From NCBI GenBank assembly GCA_002989075.1, contig PSQN01000005.1, positions 1,687,241 through 1,751,240 on the forward strand: DNA of 64,000 nucleotides, read 5' to 3'. Numbering within the stretch: position 1 is the stretch's first letter; each line of letters opens with the position of its first letter. The position numbers were made by a program, and so were the translations under genes. Shown piece by piece: positions 32,409 through 45,126 of this stretch. Source of the DNA: Arthonia radiata. Lineage: Eukaryota > Ascomycota > Arthoniomycetes > Arthoniales > Arthoniaceae. The notes under the pieces were generated by a model. It had not been told where the DNA came from. It did no database searches and saw only the letters and a program-made list of their open reading frames with translations.

Positions 32409-34152
32409 GGCTGCGGTAGTGTTCAACGATCAGCTAGACTAATTGGTGTATTCTTCAAACCTTCAGAAAAGTGTGGAAGCAGATAAGTATGATGGTATCA
32501 GCGGAGAGGCCCGAACCATTGCGTTTTAATATAGGCCGATTATCGACATGCCAGGTGTCGGAGTGTTTTACCATCCTGCCAAGTAGCTAATTGAAAGAGC
32601 CTTTCTGCTGGGAACGCGTGCACGGCTTGCTGGGTGAGTGATACCTTGACAGATATTTAAAGTGTCATTTGTTTCAACCTTTCTTAACACTATGACCAAG
32701 ATAGCTCGCAAAGGATTTAGCTGATTCTGTAGAGATGAGATGTCAGCCTATGCTGACATTAAGGAAGAACCCACTCTTTCCACGGGATAACGGCGCGGAG
32801 GTACTAATAAGGGCCAGTTACAGTGTCCTACATGACAGCCAATGCACTTCTTGCGTCTTGCGGCGGTGCGAAGAATTGCTGGATTTGTTCTAGCTTTGCT
32901 AAGATGTTTTGAGTGAGCAGCAACAACAGCCAATATGCTTAACAAGCGTTGTTTCATGGTGAGCATCGAACCAGCTCCGTCCTATTGCAAAGCGCTTTGT
33001 GTGTAAAAGCTTTCGCACCTGAGCCGCAGTGTGGGTCTACCTGCCACGTATGCCAACACTGAAGGTTTGTCGAATGAGACTGTCAAGCAGTATCAGAGTC
33101 GGCTACGTTAGCGAAGTTCGCAGAGGGAAGTCCATTCATGCCGCGCCTAAGCGCCAGCGCGGCTGCGCCGACCAGTGCTGACCACTTACGTACGCACACG
33201 TATCATGAAAAGTGTGTGCGTCAGGACAGGCAGCAAGCTCCGAACTGGGAAGGAGTGAAGCAACCTGTAAAAAGCGCTTTGAGGTTTAAGGACGCACGAC
33301 GTCTGCGAGTAGGGCAAGTCAGCACGCTATGCCCATAACGCGCTAGTGCGACTAAACTCTATCCCGCCCCTGCCGCAACGACTGACTGGTAATCGCTTAC
33401 GGCGAAGGATGAAACCAACATCAGCGCTCCTATGTCGACATACTTGCGTGATATACAGACACGTGTACTAATTATGAGTGTTCCCACTTCGACGGGATCC
33501 TTCCTCAAGTCAGCGCTGGCACTTCAACGACAGGACCAACCGTCGGCCGTGTCGGCAATGCCCTCGGCAGCAAGACCGGATAGGTCTGTGTGCCATTGCA
33601 TCAAATGGCTCCTTGACTCGCTCATGCGCTGAACGATCCTTCTACTGGCGAAGATGTTCGTTGTTGACGGCACACGCCGATATACGTCCAACACCGTGCT
33701 TCACGTCCAAGCAGTGAGAACCGGGGATCGGCCGATCATTGACGTACAGGACACCGCACTTCAAATTGGGTGCACGTCTGACAGGCGCGGCGGTCCTGAC
33801 AAATGACTGTTTGATTCATTTTGGACCACTACCAATTTAAAAACGTCCAGGCGCAAGCGCTTACTGTGTCTCTCGCTTAAATCCCACAGAACTCTAGCTA
33901 GGTAAGACACCCGCGGCAATTTGCAGCCGTTATAGTTCAATTAAGACGAATCCGCGATGGGTGCCATTTATAAGCGCTTGCTCGACGGAAATAGTAGTAG
34001 GTGTCGTAAGCCATGCGCCAGTGCGGCACAAGAGCACAAAACGATGGTACGAACGCTTACGTGAGATTTAGTGTTATAGTCTAACAAATCAAGAGGAGCA
34101 TCGCTCCGGCATTAGCTCGACGTTGCGGGATGCAGGTTACAGGCTACCTGTG
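32409..34152. other. Gene-poor flank of the transposon island, left side
   Basis: 1.7 kb of normal base composition between the coiled-coil gene and the transposon end. Short open frames at 33,138-33,717 overlap on one strand without splice or domain support. Nothing recognisable. Confidence 0.45.
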
Positions 34153-34154
34153 TA

Positions 34155-34230
34155 CAGGGCCTCTGCAGCCCCGAAGGTTATTTTCCCGCAGTTGGCGCTA
34201 CACCTAGCGCGAAACTGCATACTATAGTAT
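34155..34230 (+). repeat. Left terminal inverted repeat of the Tc1/mariner element
   Basis: The first 18 bases match the right end perfectly in inverted orientation (22 including TGTA outside). Beyond that, blocks such as GGTTA, TAGCG and AAAC.GCATA recur in the same order. TA at 34153-34154 is the target duplication. Confidence 0.85.
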
Positions 34231-35292
34231 AAGATACTGTACCTCTTAGCACTAAGTACGGCCCCTAAGATAGTACGTACGGTATACTTTTATCCTAAAA
34301 AGGTAAATAATCTTATTATCTCTAAAAAATTTAGTAAAGCTTTAACTTTTATAGCACATATATTTATTAAATCTTTAATAGTAATAATAAACTTAAATTA
34401 GCTGAGAATTCTTACTAAAATTATTTATTTTTATACTTAACTAAATTGTCTCTATTCTTTATAATATATCTATATTATTTCTATGTCTTTTTAGGCCTAG
34501 CTAAAGCTTTAAAATATAACGCTATCTATTATACCCTTTATAAGATTACTTTTAGCTATCTAGTCTAATTCTTTCTCTATATTTATTAGAGCCTTTACTA
34601 ATAAATCAATATAATAAGTTTAATTTAGAAGGTAAGAGATAATCTTAATAGTTAGTAGTAATTCTAAGGTTAGATAGTAACTATAAGATACTATTAATAG
34701 TATATCTTTCTTTACTAATATTATTATATTTAAGCTCTTACTAATTATAAATTAATTAATTGATTACTTAATTAATTAATTGTATCTTTTATAGCCTTTA
34801 CTAAATCCTACCGTACTTCTATCTCTTCTTTAGCTCTTTACTACCATTATACTCTCCTATAGATACTTAAGCCGCTACTAAATACTCTAATAACTATAAT
34901 TAATCTTATATAGAAAGAGGAAAATTAAGATAATAATACTAATACTAAGCCTTAGGCTATAATAAAGGGGACTATTAGCGCTATTATATAGTCTCTAGAG
35001 ATAATACTATACTAAATCTACTATACTATTAAGATTCTAAAGAAGAAGACTTACCTATTAATTACTACTATTATCTATCTTCTTTAGGCGTCTTATATAA
35101 TAGTATGTAATATAGTTAGTAAGCTATTAATATCTTAGCTTTATAGTTACTACTATACTACTAATTACTATATTAATACTTTTATACGTTACTATATAAC
35201 TCTCTTTCTTTAGCTTAGAGGTAGTAATACTTACTATATAATATATAGTAAGCTTACTAATTAGTTTAATCTTTTAGTTTACTCTACTATAG

Positions 35293-35764
35293 TGTTACGG
35301 GCACCAGCCCCAGACGGCCTAGCATACACCCAAGCATCAACCACCGCCAGTTATCTCAGCCCTACTAGCACTATTCCCGACTAAGCCTATAAACCCGCCG
35401 TAGGCATTATCGAACAAGACGGCTATAAAGGCCTACATTCCCTATAAACCCGACATAGGTATTATCGGGTTAGCGAACACAAAGGAACTCCCTCTATGTA
35501 CCTTAGACTATATAGCTAGACTAATAGCTAACCTTTAGATAAACTTTAGTCTATTAACTTAATATCTAAATATAAGTTTCTTAACTCTATTTAGATAACG
35601 TACTTTATCTTCTATCTATCTTAATTAAGCCCCTCTCACCCTCTATAATCTATCTCGCCTCTCCTACTTTTCAGTCTCTAGCATACAAGATACCTATTAC
35701 TAAGGTCGATAAGCACACAAGATAAGTAAGCCTTAGTTCGGTCCTTTTAGCGACCGACGTTATA
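35293..35764 (+). repeat. 5' LTR of the chromovirus
   Basis: About 472 bp with TG...TA ends. It is collinear with 41971-42444 over its full length, apart from many transition-type differences. Confidence 0.88.
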
Positions 35765-38700
35765 CTTTAATAGACTCGCTACGAAAGCAGAGAAAGCAGA
35801 TTAATTATATCTACTACTTCGGTACCCAATAGCCGCGACGCTGCGGATAGGCTGGCTAGCAAAATGACCGCTACAGATAAGATATCGGACGTTAACACTA
35901 AGATAGATAAAAGCTTCTTCGATAAATGTTCTAAACTTACTTTATTTCTAACACGCTTAGCTATATACTTTAAGACTTATAAGAATTAGTTCCCGAATAA
36001 CAGCACTATAGTTTTATTTACCGTATCTTATATAAATAACGAGGCATACAAATAATTTAACTTTTATCTTAAAGACTACCTTTATAAGGCACCTAACAAA
36101 CAACAAGAAGAGACTAACGAGCTCTTCTCTAGCTTCGCTGCGTTTTAGTAAAAGCTCCGACAGATGTACAGGAATACAGATTCTAGACGTACTACTGTAC
36201 GCAAACTTAAGACACTCCGTTAGATAGGACCAGCTAGCCGATACGCCGCTGAGTTTCTGCAGTATGCTAACTAAACCGAATAGGATAAAGGACCCCTAAT
36301 CGACGCCTTTTATAAAGGCTTAAAGGACTATATTAAGAAAATTATCTATATCCGTAGAGAAAAGTTTACCGAACTAGAGAAGTTTATAGAACAAGCTAAG
36401 AAAATCAACGACAGCAACTTTAAACGACAGTTAGAGAAGAAAGGAACTAACTTAAGTAAATTTACTTAGACTTAGAGTAAGCACAACTTATAACAAGACT
36501 AAGGTAATTCAATAGAATTAGACTTTATAAAGCTTTATAGAAAACTAAATAACTAGGAATAAGAATACAGAATAAAGAACAAGCTATACTTGTATTACAG
36601 AAAACTAGGGCATTAAGTTAAAGAATACCGTTCTAAAAAATAATAGTTCAATAGTACTAGTAGAAACGAGTACAATAATCGATCTTAGAAACTCTATTTT
36701 CTACGATAATATTTTAATATAACTACTTAGGCACAGAAGAACATTTACTAGGTTACTTCTAACAAAAAGTACAATAAATAGAATCTGTTTAACTTATATA
36801 AGAACTAGGATACAGACATTGAGTTATAGGAAGAAACAAAGAAACGACAAATAAAACAGGAATAACGAAACCTACAGAACTAGAATAACATTAACCGCAC
36901 TATTCCGAGGCAGTAGGTACGAGATACCGTTATACCACACAAAACACTATTTTAGACTGTGTGCTACAATAACGATTGTACGACCTACGAATTCGATAAA
37001 TTAGGGTTAAAATAGTAGCCGAGGAAACTAATATCTCTAAAATAAGGTTTAATACAAAAACTAGGTCTTACCCGAGAACGGCCTAGATCGCCTTATCTAG
37101 AAACTTAAGGGAAATTTAAGAAAGAATAGACCGTAGAGGCTAAGTAAGATAGCAGCTACGATACGTTATAGGTAAGACAACGACTTAAAGACAAAAATAT
37201 AGATTCTAATAGTACAGAATTCTTGCTTAAGAACGATACTAACTAAAAAGAGTAAACTCTAATTCGTTAGAAAGGAATAATATAGAGACTTTATTAGTTA
37301 ACCTTTTACGATAGAAAGTTAAGCGCTAATAGAGATATTAACAATATTCTAGAATATATTTACTTACGTCTACAACGACTAGTAAACTATCTTATTAGAG
37401 ATCTAGAATTACGTAGTTAGTACTAATATCTTCAACCAACAATATACAACCTACAGACATAATAGATTTTAATTAGCAATAGTTATATAATTAAAGCAGG
37501 GATCGTAAATAATAAACTAGATGTTATAATAAAAGCAGTATTAGAACACCTTATATAGAAATTCTTATAGTAAATTAACTGATAATAGGTTCCGGTACCT
37601 AAAATACTCTAGAACGTATATAATTAACAGAAAAAAGACTAGACCGACTGCTTTAAGGGCAGTAGTACCGGCCCGTCTAACGGTTAGACCCTCTAAGAGT
37701 CTAGCTCTACGCGAGCTCGACTGCTTATAGAACATATTTATATACTCGAGCAACAATAAACTACAGAAACATTAAAATTATAATCGATTTAGGCGCAATA
37801 GGCAACTTTATTTTAATACGCTACGTTAAGAAGTACCAAATATAAATATAAAAGAAGAAATTACTCTACATACTGTCTAGATTTTAAGGAGCAGAGGGAA
37901 GAGTCGACTACAAGACTTTACTAATAGGTATAACAATTAAGAACTATTAGAAAGAAATTACCTATAATATTATAGATATTAACCAGTACTACGCTATACT
38001 AGGTATACCCTAGTTACAACAATATAATCTAAAAGTAGATTAGAGAACTAAGAAGCTTCTCTTTACTAGGTATAAGTACTCTAAACAAGAGTTGTTCTAT
38101 AGAACGAATACTTTATAAGCTATTTTTAGTAGTAAGGATAAGGAGCGCGATAAAGAACTTACGCAGGTTAGTACTACTATACTCCGACATTCAGACATTC
38201 TACAAGAGAAGTCTAACGCAGTATCTCGTCTATAGCTAACTACACGTAAGTATAAATAAGAGACAACTATACGCCAACAATTCTATACAACGACAAGTAC
38301 TCAGTCGATTACTAAGATACCTAAGAAATACGATCAATTCCGATATCTATTTAAAGAAGCTAAGCCAGACTTAGCTCTCTTAGAATACAAACCGTAAGAT
38401 TATACAATACCTTTATAAGAAGGCAAAACGCTAATATTCGGTCCAATATACTTTCTATTAAAAGCAGAAAATTAAGCACTCCGCAACTATCTTAACAAAA
38501 ATCTTAAGAAAAGATTTATCTAAAAATTAACATTACTAGCCGAATACCCGATACTCTTCGTACCAAAGAAGAATAGCAAACTACGACTCTACGTAGATTA
38601 TAGACAGCTAAACAGAGTAACTATTAAAAACTAATACCCTTTACTACGCATCGACAAAATAACAGATCGATTATATAACGCGTAATAGTTTACTAAGTTT

Positions 38701-41700
38701 AATCTACAAGGAGCCTATAACCTAATCCGCATAAAAAAAGATAAAGAATGGAAAACAGCCTTCTACACTAGACACAGACTTTTTAAGTATTATGTTATAC
38801 CCTTCGGGCTAATAAACGCACTAGTATTATTTTAGAAACTAATCAATAACATACTCAGTAACTATCTAGACATATTTATAACTACTTATCTAAACAATAT
38901 CCTAGTATACAGCCGTACAATAGAAGAATATAAGAAACATATTAAGAAGGTATTAGAAAGATTGACGCGTACCGATTTACGAATTAATATCGAGAAAACC
39001 TAGTTTTACTAACAATCCGTTGAATTTCTTAGATTTATAATTACCGAGCACAGTCTCTAAATAGAAGATTTAAAGATCTAATTTGTTCTAACTTAGCCTA
39101 TACTAAAGAATATAAAATAACTGTAACAGTTTCTTAGTTTTACTAACTACTACAGGTAGTAGATATTCAATTTTAACCGAATTACAGCACCGCTGTCTCA
39201 ACAGACAAAACAATCGACAGAATTTTTCTAGACGTAAAAAGAACAATTAGTATTTAAAGAGCTTAAAGAAGCTTTTAAGATTAAGCCCGTACTAGCAATA
39301 TTTAACTCTAACTTACTAATTATTATAGAAACAGACGCGTCAGACTATATAATTAGAGCATATATAAGTTAAAATAATAAGGAAGGAAAGCTTAGACCAG
39401 TAGCTTTTTACTCAAGAAAAATGTTATCTACAGAACAGAACTACGATATTTACGACAAAGAGCTTTTAGCTATTATAGCAGCATTCGAAATATAGCGAGC
39501 TTACCTAGAAGAAGCTAACTATACGATTATAGTATATATAGACTATAAGAACCTAACTTATTTTACAATAACAAAGAAACTTAACCGCAGACAAGTTAGA
39601 TAGTTAAAAACTATAGCTCTATACAACTTTATTATTACCTACAAGAAGGGTTCCAAGAACGATAGAGCTAACGCTCTAAGCCGACGACCCGATTATCTCG
39701 ATAACAAGGAACATATCGAGCATGCAATATTCCGAGAACACAATAACGAGATTAGATACAATCAATTAGCTATAATAACAGAGTTTGTTATCGAACCGGA
39801 CAGCTGAATTCTAGATATCCTGAACGATCCTAAAATCTATCAGAAAAACGAGAAGCGACACCTAAGACTAACTAAAAACAGCAAGGGCTATTACAAATTT
39901 TAAGGCAAGATTTACGTTCCGAGGAATCTAATCCGACACATTATCAGTAACTTCTACGATAACTCAACAAAGGAACACAAGAGCATCGATAACACTATTA
40001 AAAAGATTATACGAACCTACTATATTCCGAGAATTTAACACTACGTCGAGAATTATATTTAAGAATACGATATATACGCAAGAACTAAGCACCCGAGACA
40101 TTTACTATACGGTAAACTACAACTACTAGAAACACCCGAGAGACTATAGTATACAGTCTTACTAGACTTTATTACTAAGTTACTAACCTCTAAAGATCTA
40201 CTTACAGGAGTAGCTTACGACGCTATTCTAGTTATATACGACAAACTAATAAAGTACGTATACTTCGTACCTTACAAGGAAGCTAGCAACTTAGAACAGT
40301 TAGTATATACCTTCCTTCGAATTATCCTAGCAAACTATAGTTAACTATAAAGAATTGTCTCGGACAGAGACCAAAAATTTATCTTACAATTTTAGACATC
40401 TCTAATACAACAGCTAGAGACAAAACAAAAGATATTAACGTCGTTTTATCTACAAACAGACGGATAGACAGAGCGGACAAATTAAATACTAGAACAGTAT
40501 CTCTAGGTATATATTAACTATTAGCAGAACGACTAGGTATAGTTACTACTAGTAGCGCAAGCAGCGTACAACGATACAAAGAACGATACAATCAAGATAA
40601 CTCCGTTCTACGCCTTATATAGCTATTACCCTCTTTAGGGAAGATAGCTACAAAATACTATAGAGAACGAATTAGCTACACAAATAGCTACAAACATAAA
40701 ATACCTGCACTAGTAGTTAAAGTCTAACAGCAAGTTTATTAATAAACGAACAAGAAAGTAGTATAACAAGTTAAGAACAACCCTAAACACAAGTATAAAA
40801 GAAGAGGGAAGAGCTTACTTGCTTATAAGAAACTTAAAAACTATTAGACTAAGTAAAAAACTTAACTACACTAAGACAAAACCGTTTAAAATCTTATAGT
40901 AATTAGAACCCGTAATATTTAAACTCGGACTCCTAAAGACAATAAGAATACATCCTATATTCTATGTAGCGCTATTAGAACTAGTCTACTTCTAAGAAGT
41001 AGAACGACCTAACTTAGAAATCCTTTCTAACAATTAAGAACCCGAGTATAAGATCGAAACGATCCGAGCTTACAAACAATACCGAGGCAAACGACAGTAT
41101 CTTATAAAGTAAAAAGGATATCTCAAATATAAAAATTAATAGGAACCGAAACAAAATCTAACTAACTATAAAGACACTATTTAACGATATTGGGACCAGA
41201 ATATTAGTCGGTTGTAGCAGCACTAACACTCTAATTTACTATCTGGTATACCTTGCTGGTACCTAGATTACCCTCAAACGAACTAGTCTACTATGTTACA
41301 AGACTACTATCTAATACCGAGTAGGAGTTACTCCGAAAGTTAATAGATAACCCGCTTAGACACTTAAATATATTACTACCAGCTATCGACGCAGCAAACT
41401 CTTCTTGCTCCAACAACTTATTTCGAGCTAACTTCGCTGCTACCCGTGTACGAGTCTTCTTAACCTTCTCTTTTAACTTCTAAACCTTAGATCGGTTACG
41501 CTATATAGCCGCAACTAACGCTGCTATCTAAGCCTTTAACGCACATAATTAGCTCTTTACGCGCTAAAGGGCAGCTAACTAAGAGGAATATTAAGAATAA
41601 ACTAAACGCGCTGCAATTAAGTTAGTTCTAGTTACTACAAAAGAACACTAAAAAGGTATACTATCTACTATTAATACCCGTAAATTATAACTCTTCCTAT

Positions 41701-41970
41701 CCCGAGTATATACTAAACACATCGCCTTCCCAAACTAAACTATATATCTTTTCTTAGTCGACGTATATTTAAGACAAGAAGGTATTTTAATACCGCAGGC
41801 TTTAATTAACAGGTATTAGCTATACTTTTTATTAGAACCCGCAGCAACAGACTTTATACGAGGCATAGCGACTTACAGATTAGTTACAAAAAGGAGGGAC
41901 GAGGCGCAACTTATAGGTATTTAAAAGGCTAAGGGTCAATTAAGGACAATTTAACTAGAAGAGGAAGGAT

Positions 41971-42444
41971 TGTATTACGAATACCAGCTCCAGACGGCCT
42001 AGCGCATACCTAAGCATTAACCATCGCCAGTTATCTTAGCCCTACTAGCACTATTCCCGACTAAGCCTATAAACCTGCCGTAGGCATTATCGAACAAGAC
42101 GGCTATAAAGGCCTATATTCCCTATAAACCCGACATAAATATTATCGAGTTAGCGAATATAAAGGAACTTCCCCTATATACCTTAGACTATATAGCTAGA
42201 CTAATAGCTAACCTTTAAATAAACTTTAGTCTGTTAACTTAATATCTAAATATAAGTTTCTTAACTCTATTTAGGTAACGTACTTTACCTTCTATCTATC
42301 TTAGTCAAGCCCCTCTCACCTTCTGTAATCTGTCTCGCCTCTCCTGTCTTTCAGTCTCTAGCACACGAGACACCCACTACCAAGGTCGACAAGCACACAA
42401 GGCAAGTAAGCCTTAGTTCGGTCCTCCCAGCGACCGGCGTTACA
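41971..42444 (+). repeat. 3' LTR of the chromovirus
   Basis: About 474 bp with TG...CA ends. It is collinear with the 5' LTR, and its last ~150 bp keep a visibly more normal G+C content than the same part of the 5' LTR. Confidence 0.88.
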
Positions 42445-42887
42445 CTATATATCTATTTAGTAGTATCTTACTACTACTTTAGTAAGATAAGGCTAAGTAT
42501 CTAATTAAAGCCTTTAAGTATAGGCTCTATCTAGTCTTTATATAAGATAGAGCGATACTATACTATAAAGCCCATATCTAGCTTTACTAGTAGTATATAG
42601 TAGTTATATAGTAGCTAGTAGCGTTACCTAACCTTAATTCTATTAAAAACGTCTAGAGTATCCTTAAAAGGAGCATTCATACTAATAGCTACTACTCTAC
42701 TAGTATTAATAACCTTTAAAAGTATATTTACTATAAGTAGGATTATCTTAATCTATTGCTATTTAATAATCTTATTAAGAGTATATCTAGCTATATTTAC
42801 GTATATTGGAAATCTGCGTCTATGTTTTCTAGATGCAGTCTTAACTTTTATAACACGTCTTGTTGGTGCTATACAAGCTATATAGTA

Positions 42888-43000
42888 TTAGAATGTTCGA
42901 TAGCCGGAGTCTTGGCTCAACCTTGTATCAAGCACCGAACGTCTTCCAGATTAGGAAGAACACACGCAATTCTATGACACTGGCACCAGCAGTATTCTAA
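42888..43000. other. G+C-normal 113-bp patch inside the mutated transposon
   Basis: This short stretch in the right arm of the Tc1/mariner element has ordinary composition while both sides are A+T-rich. It starts with TTAGAAT and ends with ATTCTAA, a 7-bp inverted match. It may be a small late insertion or a conserved part of the element's 3' region. Confidence 0.45.
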
Positions 43001-43080
43001 CAACGTAGTAATTTAGGTTTAAGGTAGTATAGTAGGTAAGTAGTAAGGGTAGCGTTGAAAGCCTTTAATATAAACGGTAA

Positions 43081-43113
43081 GTAATAGTAATAGTAATAGT
43101 AATAGTAGCGGTA
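43081..43113 (+). repeat. (AGTAAT)n-type microsatellite
   Basis: About four to five imperfect AGTAAT units within the transposon's right arm. Confidence 0.85.
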
Positions 43114-43198
43114 AGTTTTAGCTTCTCATCTACTTTTAATACTTTAAATATAATCCTTTTTTTAATTATTGTGCCTTAAATTTTATTATCATCACCTT

Positions 43199-43274
43199 CT
43201 ATATGCGGTTTAGGCGAATAACGCTACCAACGCCACCATAGCCAGCGCTAACCATTGGGGCTGCAGAGGCCCTG
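43199..43274 (-). repeat. Right terminal inverted repeat of the Tc1/mariner element
   Basis: Reverse complement of the left end, flanked by TA at 43275-43276. Confidence 0.85.
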
Positions 43275-43276
43275 TA

Positions 43277-45126
43277 CAAAGGGTGGCTCACCTGGTCACT
43301 TCAAGCACGACCTCTTCACTGACCGTCTCTTCTCAAAGGCCAGCCTCTACGCAAACGTACGTGTCACCTCTATTGACCATCGTCAAGCCATTCAAAATCC
43401 AGTAAGTCTTGCGAGGCTTCCACGAAAAGCTTTGCACCGTGGTTCCACAGTTGCTGGTCCGCGTCTTGCCGCTCTTCCCTACTACCGTACAGGTCTCCCT
43501 TAATGTCAACCGTCGTTATGAGATTGACTCTCATCCGGCCGCCACGCACATGGTACTGGCAAGGTCAGTCCACGTGTCCAACACGCACCACTGGACGGGT
43601 GCGCGGCACGCTGCACGCAATCTTGAGGACAGGGACCGTAGTCCGTTCTCGGTAATTGATTTGCCAAGAATTCAAGAATAGTTCGGCCGTGGCGCCGAAA
43701 CGGACCGGACCCGACCGTGCGGTTAGAGCTAAATCCTTTTAGGCACTAGCGCAATGCACTCGACTTTTGCTTGGCACAATCTCCCTTCATTGCTTTGGAG
43801 TGCTTTGGGCTACAGAATGATGGACAAGACTCCAGCGAGTCGGGCTTCCTCCGCTGCACTATGCTACTGTCATATCAAGCACCTACAGGTTGAGGACGAA
43901 TAGTCGACGATAATCTGACCAGCCGTCCACGAGCCCATCAACTAGACTTTCCAAGTTGGCTTGCAGGTGTTAGTCGCCATGCAAGCATGAAGTAAGACAA
44001 CAGAGAAGCTCAGAGAGTGCCCTGAGATCGCGGACTCGGCCGAGGGGCCTAACAATACCCTTTGATCCTGCTTGCGCCCGCGCACAAGCCCTCGAGAGTC
44101 GTGGCGATTGCCCTGAGTGCGACTGCACTTCCCAATGCCCGTCGAGTCGCATCTACAGAGTGGAGTCAGCAAAGCAGCAACAACCAGGACTTGGGCGAAT
44201 GTGACACGGCCGAGTTCGGTGTACAATAAGTAAATAGGGCGATACAGCTGCGCAACGCCTTCTCCGAAGAAGCTCGTTTCCAGCCGCAACCGAGCTCCAC
44301 ACTCTAAGCTCACCTCTAAATCAGTGTCGTACTTTGCACTTTCGCCGGCATCTAGAGGCCGAGTTTCCTCACTGATTTGCAGAGGGCGCTTTCTATGCCG
44401 CAGGCTGCAGCGAGAGTTTCCCTTTTATTGCGGACTCGCCGACCTTACTTCAACGTCCGCACATGGGTGTCATCGCAGAGCGATCCTCACTGCAGCCAAG
44501 AGACAGCACAGAGACGCATCTTTGACCGGTTCCGCGGATTGATCCCTTGCACTGGCGGCTGGCAGCAATCGCCATTGTGCCCGACAAGTTCTGACTTGAT
44601 TTTCTGGAATGATGAAGCAGACTCTGTACACCGTGAACATATCGACGCGGCCACTGAGCATATTTTTGCTACCACCTCGCCGTACATGCCTCGGCATTAG
44701 GTAAGTGCGAAGTCAAAAAGCTCTCTGGACAATGCTTGGGACGTTAATCATCTCGTTCACCTGCGTTGTATACTTCTCGTTATCAGTCTACTTGGAAACC
44801 GCTTCACTTACTCAGACGCCGCAGCTCCACGCAGGAAGAAAGCTTGAAACGCAAATCAGCAGGACCAAGGAGCCTTCACGTACCTCACACTCCGAACGCA
44901 TCCGTGAAAAGCTCAGCTTAGCCGCTGGAATAGCGAAGCATAGCTGGCAAAACTACGTGTGCATTCCTAATATTCAATTCGGTAAGGCAAGCGCCTGCAC
45001 AGCCGCCACCCCCAAAATCCACACATTCGAGTTCTACCCGCGCTACCACTTGCGCAGCACTCTTGTGCATCACCCTTACACCATCCCAATATCCATGCTC
45101 TCCTCACCGTGCAAACATCCATCAAC
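43277..45126. other. Gene-poor flank of the transposon island, right side
   Basis: 1.85 kb of normal composition. The best frame, 44705-45205 (+), starts with a possible signal anchor (ALWTMLGTLIISFTCVVYF) and has a GTAAGG donor-like site after NIQF. Its second half is poor, and it overlaps the next gene on the other strand. No gene is supported firmly. Confidence 0.4.

Larger units (their letters stand above)
35292..42444 (+). mobile_element. Ty3/gypsy LTR retrotransposon (chromovirus), fossil copy
   Basis: A ~7.15 kb element with two direct LTRs lies inside the Tc1/mariner transposon. CTATA stands on both outer sides and may be the target duplication, though in such A+T-rich sequence this is weak. 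Recognisable parts in + order are a gag-like region (~35.9-36.9 kb), a protease-like block near 37.8 kb, reverse transcriptase (~38.4-39.0 kb), RNase H near 39.3 kb, integrase (~39.9-40.6 kb) and a chromodomain near 41.05-41.13 kb. The domain order and the chromodomain place it in the Ty3/gypsy chromoviruses. It is badly broken, with interruptions in every domain, dozens in total. Age cannot be read from LTR divergence because RIP-like mutation has altered both LTRs. Confidence 0.88.
34155..43274 (+). mobile_element. Tc1/mariner-type DNA transposon, A+T-mutated and split by a nested retroelement
   Basis: The A+T-rich island is bounded by matching inverted ends. CAGGGCCTCTGCAGCCCC starts at 34155, and its reverse complement ends at 43274. 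Each end is flanked by TA, the target duplication of this superfamily. Weaker inverted similarity continues inward for ~70 bp. Without the nested element the transposon is ~1.97 kb, normal for fungal Tc1/mariner. Right of the insertion, around 42,560-42,700 on the + strand, the frame reads PNLNSIKNV, a stop, then SILKRSI. This corresponds to the PDLNPIENVW-SILK signature of the Tc1 transposase C-terminus. The transposase is full of stops and not functional. The left arm (34155-35291) should hold its N-terminal part but is too mutated for me to align. Confidence 0.85.

Noticed and set aside
33138-33717. Overlapping + strand ORFs of 66-79 residues
   Set aside because: No domains, no splice logic, and overlapping frames; probably non-coding flank of the transposon.
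37565-37756. 63-residue minus-strand ORF in the retroelement
   Set aside because: Chance open frame antisense to a decayed LTR element; no support as a gene.
43255-43681. ORFs just right of the transposon end
   Set aside because: One starts inside the TIR, and no homologue or splice structure is recognisable. A disrupted host gene at the insertion site was considered but not supported by the left flank.
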